Part shown: one piece after another, positions 1 to 6,600 of the stretch | Numbering within the stretch: position 1 is the first letter of the stretch | Layout: each line of letters begins with the position of its first letter | Source of the DNA: CAMNAO01 sp045605145 | GTDB lineage: Bacteria > Bacillota > Clostridia > Oscillospirales > Oscillospiraceae | Direction: 5' to 3' | Length of the DNA: 19,532 nt | Assembly (NCBI GenBank): GCA_045605145.1 | Contig: JAZUPH010000035.1 | Span: forward strand, 1-19,532 | Position numbers and translations under genes: made by a program | The notes under the pieces: model-generated | Databases searched by the model: none | Told to the model about the DNA's origin: nothing | What the model saw: only the letters and a program-made list of their open reading frames with translations

Positions 1-2
1 AA

Positions 3-161
3 AAACAGAATCATTATGATATTTTGGAAGATTTACAGCTAAAGCTTATCAAAATAAGCGAAGAAGATACTTTTATAGTAGGCTTTCGCATGGGGGCAAG
101 GATGATGTTGGATATTATCAGCGATTACAAGGGTCAATTTAAAAATCCTGCTGATGAATGA
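3..161 (+). CDS. C-terminal fragment of a small DUF6809-like protein
   Basis: The window opens inside an open frame that ends at a TGA at 159-161, giving 52 residues of a C-terminus; the start lies off the left edge. The visible tail contains an acidic helix and the stretch FIVGFRMGARMMLDII. This resembles the Phe-x-x-Gly-Phe-Arg-x-Gly-Ala-x-x-Met-x-(Glu/Asp) end of the DUF6809 family, small helical proteins of unknown function common in Clostridia. The family call rests on this motif alone. AT content is higher here than in the neighbouring genes. It converges with the minus-strand coaX unit, and a two-hairpin repeat and the coaX terminator lie between them. No function is proposed. Confidence 0.5.
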   Translation, partial: KQNHYDILEDLQLKLIKISEEDTFIVGFRMGARMMLDIISDYKGQFKNPADE

Positions 162-206
162 ACGGCTGTCAAATGTATTTTCTTTTACCGAAGTGAAATA
201 AAAAAG

Positions 207-250
207 GATTCCCCTTGAGGGGAAGCTGTCACCGAAGGTGACTGATGAGG
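207..250 (+). repeat. Two-hairpin intergenic repeat, copy a
   Basis: Hairpin 1 is TTCCCC-ttga-GGGGAA (209-224), followed by AGCT and hairpin 2, GTCACC-gaa-GGTGAC (228-242), then TGATGAGG. The same plan (hairpin, AGCTGT, variable hairpin, ACTGA.GAG) recurs at 6430-6484. I infer that it is a dispersed palindromic element and not a terminator, because no T-run follows either stem. Confidence 0.6.
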
Positions 251-277
251 TGTATATAGGAATACTGTTTATCAATA

Positions 278-307
278 AAATCGGCTGCCGTAACAGGCAG
301 CCGATTT
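278..307 (-). terminator. Rho-independent terminator of the ECF-coaX unit
   Basis: A perfect 12-bp stem (278-289 with 296-307, AAATCGGCTGCC and its complement) has a 6-nt loop. Read on the minus strand it runs into TTTTATT. It lies 11 bp beyond the coaX stop codon. Confidence 0.85.
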
Positions 308-318
308 GCTGTAATTGC

Positions 319-1089
319 TTATTTCTTTTTATTCTTCTCGTATATAACTGCCATACCCCGCAGCAGCAGGTCGTTATCCAGGGTTATCTCATGCTTACAG
401 TGGGGTACGATGCTGCCTGCTATGCCGCCGGTGGCGACAACGGTGGCCTTCTGACCCAGTTCATCCTCCATGCGGTCGATGATGCCGTCCAGCATGGCGG
501 CGTTTCCGTACACAGCGCCGGACTGCATACAGTCGATGGTGTTGCTGCCAATGCAGCGGGGCGGCGCCTCGATGGAGATGCGGGGAAGCTGCGACGTGCC
601 GGAGGCCAGCGCATTTATGGAAAGCGCCACGCCCGGTGCGATGACGCCGCCGCGGTACGCGCCCTTGGCGTCCACAACGGAGATAGTGGTTGCCGTGCCC
701 ATGTCGATGATGATTATCGGCAGGGGATAGTCGTGCAGCGCACCCACAGCGCCCGCCACAAGGTCACTGCCCAGCTGGGCGGGGTTGTCGATGAGAATAT
801 TAAGGCCGGTCTTAATGCCCGTGCCGACAATGAGCGGCTTAATGCCGGTGACGATCTCAACCGCGCCTGACAGCGATTTGGTCAGCGGAGGCACGACGGA
901 GCAGACCACCGCACCCTCAAAATCCAGACCGCGCATATCCATAAGGTCGAACAGGCTGTTGATGGTGGCGGCGTACTCAAATTGGGTCTTGAGACGGTTG
1001 GTCTCCATGCGGCAAAGATTTGACACCTTGCCCTCATCCACGGTGCCCAGCACGATATTGGTGTTGCCGATGTCAACTGCAAGGATCAT
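319..1089 (-). CDS. coaX: Type III pantothenate kinase (CoaX)
   Basis: This enzyme phosphorylates pantothenate to 4'-phosphopantothenate, the first step of coenzyme A synthesis, in the cytoplasm. The 256-residue product has the usual family length. It carries the ASKHA-fold motifs DIGNTN (residues 6-11, phosphate binding), GSDL (107-110, with the likely catalytic Asp109) and DMGTATT (129-135), followed by a Gly-rich GGVIAPG segment. An in-frame ATG exists upstream at 1116, but the start at 1089 is preferred. It begins MILAVDIGNTN, as the family does, and has GAGG 8 nt upstream. That ribosome-binding site lies at the end of the preceding ECF S-component gene, which stops at 1100, so the two genes are probably translationally coupled. 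A terminator follows directly. The type III enzyme is known to be insensitive to CoA feedback. Confidence 0.93.
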   Translation of the reverse strand: MILAVDIGNTNIVLGTVDEGKVSNLCRMETNRLKTQFEYAATINSLFDLMDMRGLDFEGAVVCSVVPPLTKSLSGAVEIVTGIKPLIVGTGIKTGLNILIDNPAQLGSDLVAGAVGALHDYPLPIIIIDMGTATTISVVDAKGAYRGGVIAPGVALSINALASGTSQLPRISIEAPPRCIGSNTIDCMQSGAVYGNAAMLDGIIDRMEDELGQKATVVATGGIAGSIVPHCKHEITLDNDLLLRGMAVIYEKNKKK

Positions 1090-1099
1090 TATTTTTGCC

Positions 1100-1687
1100 T
1101 CATTCCTTTTCCACAATTTTGCTTATCTTGATAAGACGGACGATCACGGGGCTGAGAATGACATTGAATAAAAGCTCAAACAGGAAGTTGCCCCCGGCAA
1201 GACCCAGGAACATATAGGCGGCAGTGTTCTCACCGAAGCCAAGGCCGCGGCCCCACTCTGCTACGGTGTCATAGAAGAACAGGCGGCAGCCGATAAGGAA
1301 GATGCCGGTGTTCACAACGGGGCAGACAACAGCCGATGCTGCCACGGCGGCGATGGAGCTGAACTTCTCCAGCAGCTTGTACACAAGACCCGCGCACAGG
1401 CCGCACATAATGCCCTTTACAAACACGGTGATGACCGTTCCGATGGGATTGACGACAAGGAACGCGTTGGCGTCACCGGTGACAAAGACCATCACGGCAA
1501 ATACTGCGCCGATAACAGCGCCGGATTTCCAGCCGTAAACGGCGGCGCAGACCACGATGGGTATGAGCACCAGGGACACGGAAAACATTCCGAAGCGGAT
1601 AAAACTGCCCATAAACTGCAGCACCACAACGATTGCTGTGAACAGGGCCAGTCCTACCATTTTCTTGGTATCGAACTTCTTGTGCAT
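1100..1687 (-). CDS. ECF transporter S component, probably for pantothenate or a precursor
   Basis: The product is a 195-residue, very hydrophobic membrane protein with about six predicted transmembrane segments. An N-terminal ALFTAIVVVLQF helix is typical of substrate-binding S components of energy-coupling-factor transporters. S components bind a vitamin and dock onto shared EcfA/A'/T units encoded elsewhere; none is in this window. Substrate cannot be read from the sequence. Immediate coupling to coaX (10-bp gap, coaX ribosome-binding site at this gene's end) makes pantothenate (PanT-like) the leading guess, with riboflavin, folate or thiamine types as alternatives. The start at 1687 has GGAGG 8 nt upstream and an extended -10 promoter about 60 bp upstream. 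Confidence 0.8.
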   Translation of the reverse strand: MHKKFDTKKMVGLALFTAIVVVLQFMGSFIRFGMFSVSLVLIPIVVCAAVYGWKSGAVIGAVFAVMVFVTGDANAFLVVNPIGTVITVFVKGIMCGLCAGLVYKLLEKFSSIAAVAASAVVCPVVNTGIFLIGCRLFFYDTVAEWGRGLGFGENTAAYMFLGLAGGNFLFELLFNVILSPVIVRLIKISKIVEKE

Positions 1688-1745
1688 ATTAAATTCCTCC
1701 TTGCTGCTGCTCCATCAGGTGGATGCAGCGCATATACACATTTAT

Positions 1746-1754
1746 ATTATAACA
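1746..1754 (-). promoter_or_regulatory. Extended -10 promoter for ECF-coaX
   Basis: On the minus strand the element reads TGTTATAAT, an extended -10. A TTGAAA hexamer lies upstream, but at a short 15-bp spacing. The leader to the ATG at 1687 is about 50 nt and shows no recognised riboswitch. Confidence 0.6.
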
Positions 1755-1832
1755 AGCTGTGCCCGCTTTCAAGAGAAATTTACCCATTAATTTTCCCTTA
1801 TTTACCGCGGGATTTTGTTCATTTTGGCACTA

Positions 1833-1866
1833 AAAACCGGTGCAGGACCTTGCCCGCACCGGTTTT
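1833..1866 (-). terminator. Rho-independent terminator after trmK
   Basis: A perfect 11-bp stem, AAAACCGGTGC (1833-1843) with its complement (1856-1866), is followed on the minus strand by TTTTTA. It starts 5 bp beyond the trmK stop and separates that unit from the ECF promoter. Confidence 0.85.
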
Positions 1867-1870
1867 GCGC

Positions 1871-2530
1871 TTATATCATGCATTTTAATTGCCGGAGTCT
1901 TGCCATAACCGCCGCCGCTTCGTCATGGCGGCCGCTGTGCCGGTGACCCATAAGCTCTTTTTCAAGCTGAAAAATGCGCCCTTTGATGAAAAGCTGTGCG
2001 GCATCCCCGCCCTTTTGCGCGATAAAGGCCACCGGGTCGCATTGCGCCCCATTTTCCACATAGCTTACGGAGAAGGCGATGTATGTCCGTCCCGCGTCAG
2101 TAACGGCAACTGCGTCAATCAGGCCGTAACCCATATCCTCCAGCGCGGCAAAAAGCTCATCATACTTTGACTGGGGCTGCAATACAAGGCTGATGCGCCG
2201 GCGCTCATCGGCACTTAGCTGGGACACGATGCCCGCGATGGTCTCGCCGCCCATTCCGGCGATAACGGCGCAGTCGATCTGCTGGCGGTCGATATGCTCA
2301 AACCCGTCGGACAGGGCAAAACTCAGCCGATCCTCAATGCCGTACTCCGCCGCTGTGCGCTTTGCGCTGTCAAGTGGGCCGCGGTTGATATCTGCCGCCG
2401 TGACCGAGGGTCTGCCGTTAAGGTACAGCCACGCCGCCAGATAGCCGTGGTCGCTGCCTATATCCACCACCCGCGCAGTATCCGGCACCAGTGCGGCAAC
2501 GGCCGCAAGGCGCTTTGAAAGGCGCGGCAT
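1871..2530 (-). CDS. trmK: TrmK-type tRNA (adenine(22)-N1)-methyltransferase
   Basis: This is a class I SAM-dependent methyltransferase of the TrmK/YqfN family, which makes m1A22 in tRNA. The product begins MPRLSKRLAAVA, matching the conserved LSKRL start. It has the SAM motif DIGSDHGYL (residues 23-31), an acidic strand-2 end (ADIN), and the AGMGGETI motif (91-98) followed by LQPQ. A C-terminal helical tail follows, giving 219 residues, slightly shorter than the Bacillus enzyme. The start at 2530 is chosen on homology although it lacks a good Shine-Dalgarno site. An alternative ATG at 2578 sits 1 base beyond the stop of the DUF1858 gene and would allow coupled translation with 16 extra residues. 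A perfect 10-bp hairpin (2536-2558) lies between the two candidate starts. Confidence 0.88.
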   Translation of the reverse strand: MPRLSKRLAAVAALVPDTARVVDIGSDHGYLAAWLYLNGRPSVTAADINRGPLDSAKRTAAEYGIEDRLSFALSDGFEHIDRQQIDCAVIAGMGGETIAGIVSQLSADERRRISLVLQPQSKYDELFAALEDMGYGLIDAVAVTDAGRTYIAFSVSYVENGAQCDPVAFIAQKGGDAAQLFIKGRIFQLEKELMGHRHSGRHDEAAAVMARLRQLKCMI

Positions 2531-2535
2531 GGCGA

Positions 2536-2558
2536 GGGCGGACGCAGCGCGTCCGCCC
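2536..2558 (-). other. Strong GC hairpin at the DUF1858-trmK junction
   Basis: GGGCGGACGC (2536-2545), loop AGC, and its exact complement (2549-2558) form a 10-bp stem 5 bases upstream of the preferred trmK ATG at 2530. There is no T-run, so it is not an intrinsic terminator. It could modulate initiation at trmK or be a small palindromic repeat. Confidence 0.6.
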
Positions 2559-2579
2559 ATGTCATTCGTTATTGCCATC

Positions 2580-2801
2580 TCAGGCATTTGCATCGGCCTC
2601 AAGCTGGGCCACAACAGTGTTCAGACGCTCAAGAAACTCGTCCGCGTCAACACCGTGAACCATGCAGGCCTCCTCAATGGTCTCACCCGCGGCGGCGGCG
2701 CACATGAAGCAGTGCATACCGATGGCCTCAAACATGGGGATGACCTGGGGAACCATAGCCACGACCTCACCAATGATGGATGTTCTGTCAAACTCAAGCA
2801 T
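2580..2801 (-). CDS. DUF1858 redox-disulfide domain protein
   Basis: This is a 73-residue protein made almost entirely of one DUF1858 domain, the 'hybrid-cluster-protein-associated redox disulfide' family. The typical arrangement is visible: an N-terminal helix, then GMHCFMC with Cys31 and Cys34, then GETIEEAC with Cys46. These cysteines could form a redox disulfide or bind a cofactor. The biochemical role of the family is unknown to me, so none is assigned. The start at 2801 has GGAGG 7 nt upstream and a near-consensus promoter about 65 bp upstream. The stop codon lies 49 bp before the preferred trmK start and 1 base before the alternative one, so the two genes form an operon. Confidence 0.82.
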   Translation of the reverse strand: MLEFDRTSIIGEVVAMVPQVIPMFEAIGMHCFMCAAAAGETIEEACMVHGVDADEFLERLNTVVAQLEADANA

Positions 2802-2868
2802 AATATACCTCCAACTCACACGATGTGTGATATAAATTACAGTTTCGGCACATATCGCACCGTCAGTT

Positions 2869-2897
2869 ATTATACCCCTGCCACAGCGCTTATGCAA
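2869..2897 (-). promoter_or_regulatory. Sigma-A promoter for DUF1858-trmK
   Basis: On the minus strand there is a -35 TTGCAT (2892-2897), a 17-bp spacer and a -10 TATAAT (2869-2874). It fills the 3' edge of the LRR lipoprotein gene's downstream region, and no terminator for that gene is visible in front of it. Confidence 0.8.
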
Positions 2898-2900
2898 GCA

Positions 2901-4496
2901 TCAATTCGCAATTTCGGTGTCTATCCCCAGTTCTTTGCAGCGGCTGTATGCATAGCTGCCCTCCGAACATATAACGGTGAGCTTATCACAGTTGTCAAAG
3001 GCGTACTCGTCTATATAGCTGACCCCATCGCCCATAAGGACCCGCTCCAGGTCGCTACAGTTCCAGAATGCGTCATAGCCGATGTACTCCACATTGTCGG
3101 GGATGACGATTTCCACAAGCTCGGTACACATCATAAAGGCGTAATCTCCGATCACCTTCACGCCCGCGCCGATTATAACGGTCTCCAGATCGGTACAGCC
3201 GCGGAAGGCGCCCTCACCGATCTCAATAACATCGTCCGGGATCTCGATGTATTCGATGTCCAGCCCCATAAATGCCTCCGGGCAGATGTACTGGATGCCG
3301 GGGAACATATACACCTCATCACTGTCCATGGTGTAGGCCACAAGGAAATTGTACTGCCCCCTGAGGGTGAGGAAGCCGCCGTCATTTCTCACCGGCTCCA
3401 TCCACGGGGTGTCGGCAAAGGGATTGGCACCCACACGCACCACGGTTTTGGGCAGATTGCCGTCAAAGGCATGGATGTCGATATTCGTACCGCGGAAGGC
3501 GTAGCTGCCTATCTCCGCAAGCCCCTCCGGCAGCATAAGGGCGGCAAGCCCGCTGTAGGCAAAGGCCTCGTCGCCGATGTATTCAAGGCCTGCCGGGAAC
3601 TTAATATCCGTCAGCGAGCTACAGCCGTAAAAGGCGCGGTATCCGATGCTGCCGATGCTGTCGGGCAGTGTGACGGAAACAAGCGCGCTGCAGCCATCAA
3701 ACACGGATTCACCCAGGCGATCGATGCTGCCGCCGATGCTCACACTTGTCAGCCCCGTGCAGCCGTAGAAACACTTGTCGCCAATGCTCTCCACCCACCG
3801 GGGCAGATCAGCCGAAGTGAGGGCCCAGCAGCAGTAGAACGCGCCCTCACCAACGGTGATGACGCTCTCGGGCAGGGCGATGTCCGTAAGTGCGCTGCAG
3901 TATCCGAAGGCATAGTCGCCGATGGCCTCCACCGTTTCGGGGATAGTCACTGAAACCAGCAGTGAGCAGCCGTAAAAGGCCTCATCATCAATGCCCACGA
4001 GCAGTGCGCCCCTTGCCTCATCGGGCAGGGTATCCTGCACTGTGGCGTCCTCATCACCCACCCGCTGAATGTGGGTCAGCGCCAGCTCATCGGAAACACG
4101 GGGCAGTTCCACACTCCCGGCGGTCATGTCGTACCAGCCGGAGAGTATCATGTACGGCTCACAAAGCTCATTTTTGTCCACATATACATAGTACACGCCC
4201 CGCCCGTCGGTAATGGACATTGCGGGTCGGAAATCCGGCTCAATCTCCGGCACCGGCTCCGGTTCGGGCTCTGCTGCCGTGTCGCTGTCGTCTGCAGGCT
4301 GGGTATCAACCGTGGGCTGTGTGCCCTCTGCGTACTCGTCCACCTGCGTACCGGTATTTGCCGTGTCTGTGACGGCGGCGCCCAAATCATCGTAATATGT
4401 GCTGCCGCCGGTGCCGGCGCAGCCGCTAAGGCAGCTGAGTATAAACAGTGCCGTCAGAACGGCGCATATCGCCTGTATGGGTAGCTTTTGTTTCAT
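2901..4496 (-). CDS. Surface lipoprotein with LRR_5 (BspA-like) leucine-rich repeats
   Basis: The 531-residue product begins with a lipoprotein signal peptide: basic MKQK, a hydrophobic core and a lipobox LSGC with the lipidated Cys at residue 26. A low-complexity Thr/Asp/Glu/Pro-rich linker (about residues 30-95) follows. From about residue 155 onward come roughly 23-residue LRR_5 units of the form I-G-x-x-A-F-x-x-C-x-x-L-x-x-V-x-I-P, interrupted around residues 360-400 by a non-repeat segment and then resumed. BspA-like proteins are cell-surface and often bind host or matrix ligands; the ligand here is unknown. The start has GGGAGG 5 nt upstream. It is monocistronic with its own promoter, back to back with the asnA promoter. 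Confidence 0.9.
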   Translation of the reverse strand: MKQKLPIQAICAVLTALFILSCLSGCAGTGGSTYYDDLGAAVTDTANTGTQVDEYAEGTQPTVDTQPADDSDTAAEPEPEPVPEIEPDFRPAMSITDGRGVYYVYVDKNELCEPYMILSGWYDMTAGSVELPRVSDELALTHIQRVGDEDATVQDTLPDEARGALLVGIDDEAFYGCSLLVSVTIPETVEAIGDYAFGYCSALTDIALPESVITVGEGAFYCCWALTSADLPRWVESIGDKCFYGCTGLTSVSIGGSIDRLGESVFDGCSALVSVTLPDSIGSIGYRAFYGCSSLTDIKFPAGLEYIGDEAFAYSGLAALMLPEGLAEIGSYAFRGTNIDIHAFDGNLPKTVVRVGANPFADTPWMEPVRNDGGFLTLRGQYNFLVAYTMDSDEVYMFPGIQYICPEAFMGLDIEYIEIPDDVIEIGEGAFRGCTDLETVIIGAGVKVIGDYAFMMCTELVEIVIPDNVEYIGYDAFWNCSDLERVLMGDGVSYIDEYAFDNCDKLTVICSEGSYAYSRCKELGIDTEIAN

Positions 4497-4531
4497 CCCG
4501 GCCTCCCGAAATTTGTCAATGGATGCTGATA

Positions 4532-4560
4532 ATTATAAACCCCAATGGCTGCAAAATCAA
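4532..4560 (-). promoter_or_regulatory. Sigma-A promoter of the LRR lipoprotein gene
   Basis: On the minus strand a -35 TTGATT (4555-4560), 17 bp and a -10 TATAAT (4532-4537) place the transcription start about 30 nt before the ATG at 4496. Confidence 0.8.
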
Positions 4561-4600
4561 CCGATGGCGCCGAAATTACAGGGGAAAAGCGCCGCCGTGG

Positions 4601-4629
4601 TTGACATTGGCACTGTATCGCGTTAAAAT
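4601..4629 (+). promoter_or_regulatory. Sigma-A promoter of asnA
   Basis: A consensus -35 TTGACA (4601-4606), a 17-bp spacer and a -10 TAAAAT (4624-4629) stand 31 bp before the UUG start. It is divergent from the LRR gene promoter, with 40 bp between the two -35 boxes. Confidence 0.85.
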
Positions 4630-4646
4630 GATGAATATTTGTAAGC

Positions 4647-4651
4647 GGAGG
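4647..4651 (+). promoter_or_regulatory. Ribosome-binding site fixing a UUG start for asnA
   Basis: GGAGG lies 8 nt before TTG at 4660. No ATG or GTG is better placed, and translation from this TTG aligns with the AsnA family N-terminus. Confidence 0.75.
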
Positions 4652-4659
4652 AAACCAAG

Positions 4660-5664
4660 TTGAAACCTTTCATTCCCGACGGATACAGTCCGGTACTGGG
4701 CATTTACGATACACAGAAGGCCATCGGCATTTTGAAGCGCCTGTTTGAGGACAATCTGAGCGGCAGTCTGCATCTGCGCCGCGTCAGCGCGCCGCTGTTT
4801 GTCGACGGGGAGAGCGGCCTTAATGACAACCTGAACGGCTATGAGCGCCCTGTTGAGTTTGACATCCCCGCCGCCGGGAGAACGGCCCAGGTGGTGCATT
4901 CTCTTGCCAAGTGGAAGCGCCTCGCCCTGAAGAACTATAATTTCTACCCCGGCAACGGCCTTTACACGGACATGAACGCCATCCGCCGTGATGAAGAGCC
5001 GGACAATCTCCACTCCGTCTATGTTGACCAGTGGGACTGGGAGAAGGTCATCACCCGACAGGAGCGGACGGTGGACTATCTTAAAGACACCGTGCGCCTT
5101 ATCTGTGAGGCTATCAGCATCACCTGCGACACTATGAACGCCATCTTCCCCCAACTTAACACGAAGCTGAGCCGAGAGGTGTCCTTTGTCACATCTCAGG
5201 AGCTGGAGGATATGTATCCCGGCCTGAGCGGCAAGGAGCGGGAGAATCTTTATGTCAAAGATCACCCCACTACCTTCATCATGCAGATCGGCAAGACCCT
5301 CAAAAGCGGCGCAAAGCATGACGGACGCGCCCCCGACTATGACGATTGGGAGCTGAACGGCGACATCCTCTACTGGGATGAGCTGCTGGGCATGGCGGTT
5401 GAAATATCCTCTATGGGCATCCGTGTGGATGAGGAGAGTATGGACCGTCAGCTTCGCATTGCCGGCTGTGACGACCGCAGAGAGCTGGCCTTCCACAAGG
5501 CACTTCTGGCGGGCGAACTGCCGCTGACCATCGGCGGTGGCATCGGCCAGTCACGCCTGTGCATGCTGATACTGAAAAAGGCCCACATCGGTGAGGTGCA
5601 GGCATCCATCTGGGACAGGGAGAATATCGAGGTATGCAGCCGGGCCGGCGTGTCCCTGCTGTAA
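4660..5664 (+). CDS. asnA: Aspartate--ammonia ligase (AsnA)
   Basis: This enzyme makes asparagine from aspartate, ammonia and ATP (via AMP) in the cytoplasm. It is related to the class II aminoacyl-tRNA synthetase core. The 334-residue length matches the family. Recognisable AsnA signatures are VVHSLAKWKR, GLYTDMNAIR, SVYVDQWDWE (the aspartate/ATP site region), RAPDYDDW, LNGDILYWD, ELSSMGIRV-like EISSMGIRV, and the C-terminal IGGGIGQSRL (residues 291-300). It starts with UUG behind a good Shine-Dalgarno site, which may moderate expression. It is followed after 21 bp by a DUF4364 gene with no terminator between them, so the two share a transcript from the 4601-4629 promoter. Confidence 0.95.
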   Translation: MKPFIPDGYSPVLGIYDTQKAIGILKRLFEDNLSGSLHLRRVSAPLFVDGESGLNDNLNGYERPVEFDIPAAGRTAQVVHSLAKWKRLALKNYNFYPGNGLYTDMNAIRRDEEPDNLHSVYVDQWDWEKVITRQERTVDYLKDTVRLICEAISITCDTMNAIFPQLNTKLSREVSFVTSQELEDMYPGLSGKERENLYVKDHPTTFIMQIGKTLKSGAKHDGRAPDYDDWELNGDILYWDELLGMAVEISSMGIRVDEESMDRQLRIAGCDDRRELAFHKALLAGELPLTIGGGIGQSRLCMLILKKAHIGEVQASIWDRENIEVCSRAGVSLL

Positions 5665-5685
5665 GCGATTATTACAGGAGGCATT

Positions 5686-6213
5686 ATGGACAACAATTTC
5701 GGTTTCATTCATGACGAGCTTGAGATCAAGGTGCTGATTTTGTATGTGCTCAGCCGTCTGCCCCTGCCCGTACCGGCCGAGACCTTGGCGGAGCTGGTGC
5801 TGTGCGATGACGGCATAACCTACTTCGATTTTGCCGACTGCACTGCCGAACTTGTGGACAGCGGACATGTTGAGCTGAAGGACGATGGCTATGTCATCAC
5901 CGAGAAGGGACGCCGCAACGGCAGCATCACAGAGAGCAGCATTGCCTACTCCGTGCGCCTTAAGGCGGATAAGGCCGTGGCCGCGGTGGCCAGCGCCCAG
6001 AAGCGCAGCACCATGATCGTGGCACAGCACGCACTGCGCCGTAAGGGCGGCTACACCGTCAGCCTCTCCCTGTCCGACGGCATCGGACCCATAATACAGA
6101 TGGAGCTTTACGCCGCCAATGAAGAGCAGGCGCTGAAGATAGAAAAGAACTTCAGAAAGAAGGCCGAGACTGCCTATGCCGGGATAATGGACATCCTGCT
6201 TGAGGGCAAGTGA
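5686..6213 (+). CDS. DUF4364 family protein
   Basis: This is a 175-residue soluble protein. It matches the DUF4364 pattern: an N-terminal helix-rich part (about residues 10-75) that looks like a winged-helix fold, with VLYVLSRL-type and LAELVL helices, and a wing-like VELKDDGYVITEKGRR segment typical of PadR/winged-helix proteins. This is followed by a C-terminal mixed alpha/beta domain. The family has no experimentally established function that I know of; a regulatory role is only suggested by the fold impression. The start has AGGAGG 6 nt upstream. It is the second gene of the asnA transcript and is followed by a terminator-like hairpin. Confidence 0.75.
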   Translation: MDNNFGFIHDELEIKVLILYVLSRLPLPVPAETLAELVLCDDGITYFDFADCTAELVDSGHVELKDDGYVITEKGRRNGSITESSIAYSVRLKADKAVAAVASAQKRSTMIVAQHALRRKGGYTVSLSLSDGIGPIIQMELYAANEEQALKIEKNFRKKAETAYAGIMDILLEGK

Positions 6214-6231
6214 GCGCCGATAACTTAATAC

Positions 6232-6280
6232 GCAGAAAGGCCGCAGACTTTTTTCAAGTCTGCGGCTGTTTGACTTTCTG
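6232..6280 (+). terminator. Probable terminator after the asnA-DUF4364 unit
   Basis: An 11-bp perfect stem GCCGCAGACTT (6240-6250) with its complement (6256-6266) sits inside an outer pairing CAGAAAG (6232-6238) with CTTTCTG (6274-6280). The T-run is weak (TGTTTGACTTT), so efficiency is uncertain. Confidence 0.6.
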
Positions 6281-6600
6281 TTGCCTTTCTGAATTGTATA
6301 CATCAAATCTGCGCAATTAGGGCAGCGGCGGATATTTTGCCAGCCATCTGAGAGCGGGCGCTTCGTGAAGCGCCCCTACGGGGGCAACCACAGTATTCTG
6401 ACCAATACCCGTGGTGATGCGCACCCCTGGCTCCCTCTGGTGAGGGAGCTGTATTTTGCCAGGCAAAAGACTGAGGGAGAGATGATACAGGATTCTCCGA
6501 TAGAAAAGCGGGGCAGGCATTGCACGCAGGAATGCACAATCACCCCTGCCATACTTGCTGCATAGAATACAGCACTGCGTATACCGATGGGGTGGTGCAA
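6281..6600. other. Gene-free, palindrome-rich intergenic region
   Basis: No credible gene was found in these 320 bp. They hold a perfect 9-bp palindrome, GGGCGCTTC-gt-GAAGCGCCC (6356-6375), abutting CCCCTACGGGG, and then two-hairpin repeat copy b (6430-6484). Open frames crossing it have no ribosome-binding site and no family-like sequence. I see no clear promoter for the ZIP gene. Confidence 0.6.
6430..6484 (+). repeat. Two-hairpin intergenic repeat, copy b
   Basis: Hairpin 1 is GCTCCCTC-tggt-GAGGGAGC (6430-6449). It is followed by TGTA, hairpin 2 TTTTGCC-a-GGCAAAA (6454-6468) and GACTGAGGGAGAG. The unpaired parts AGCTGT and ACTGA match copy a (207-250), while the stem sequences differ. Confidence 0.6.

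Noticed and set aside
2529..3953. 474-codon open frame on the plus strand opposite the DUF1858 and LRR genes
   Set aside because: It mirrors the LRR repeats, spans two real minus-strand genes and a promoter, and has no recognisable domain.
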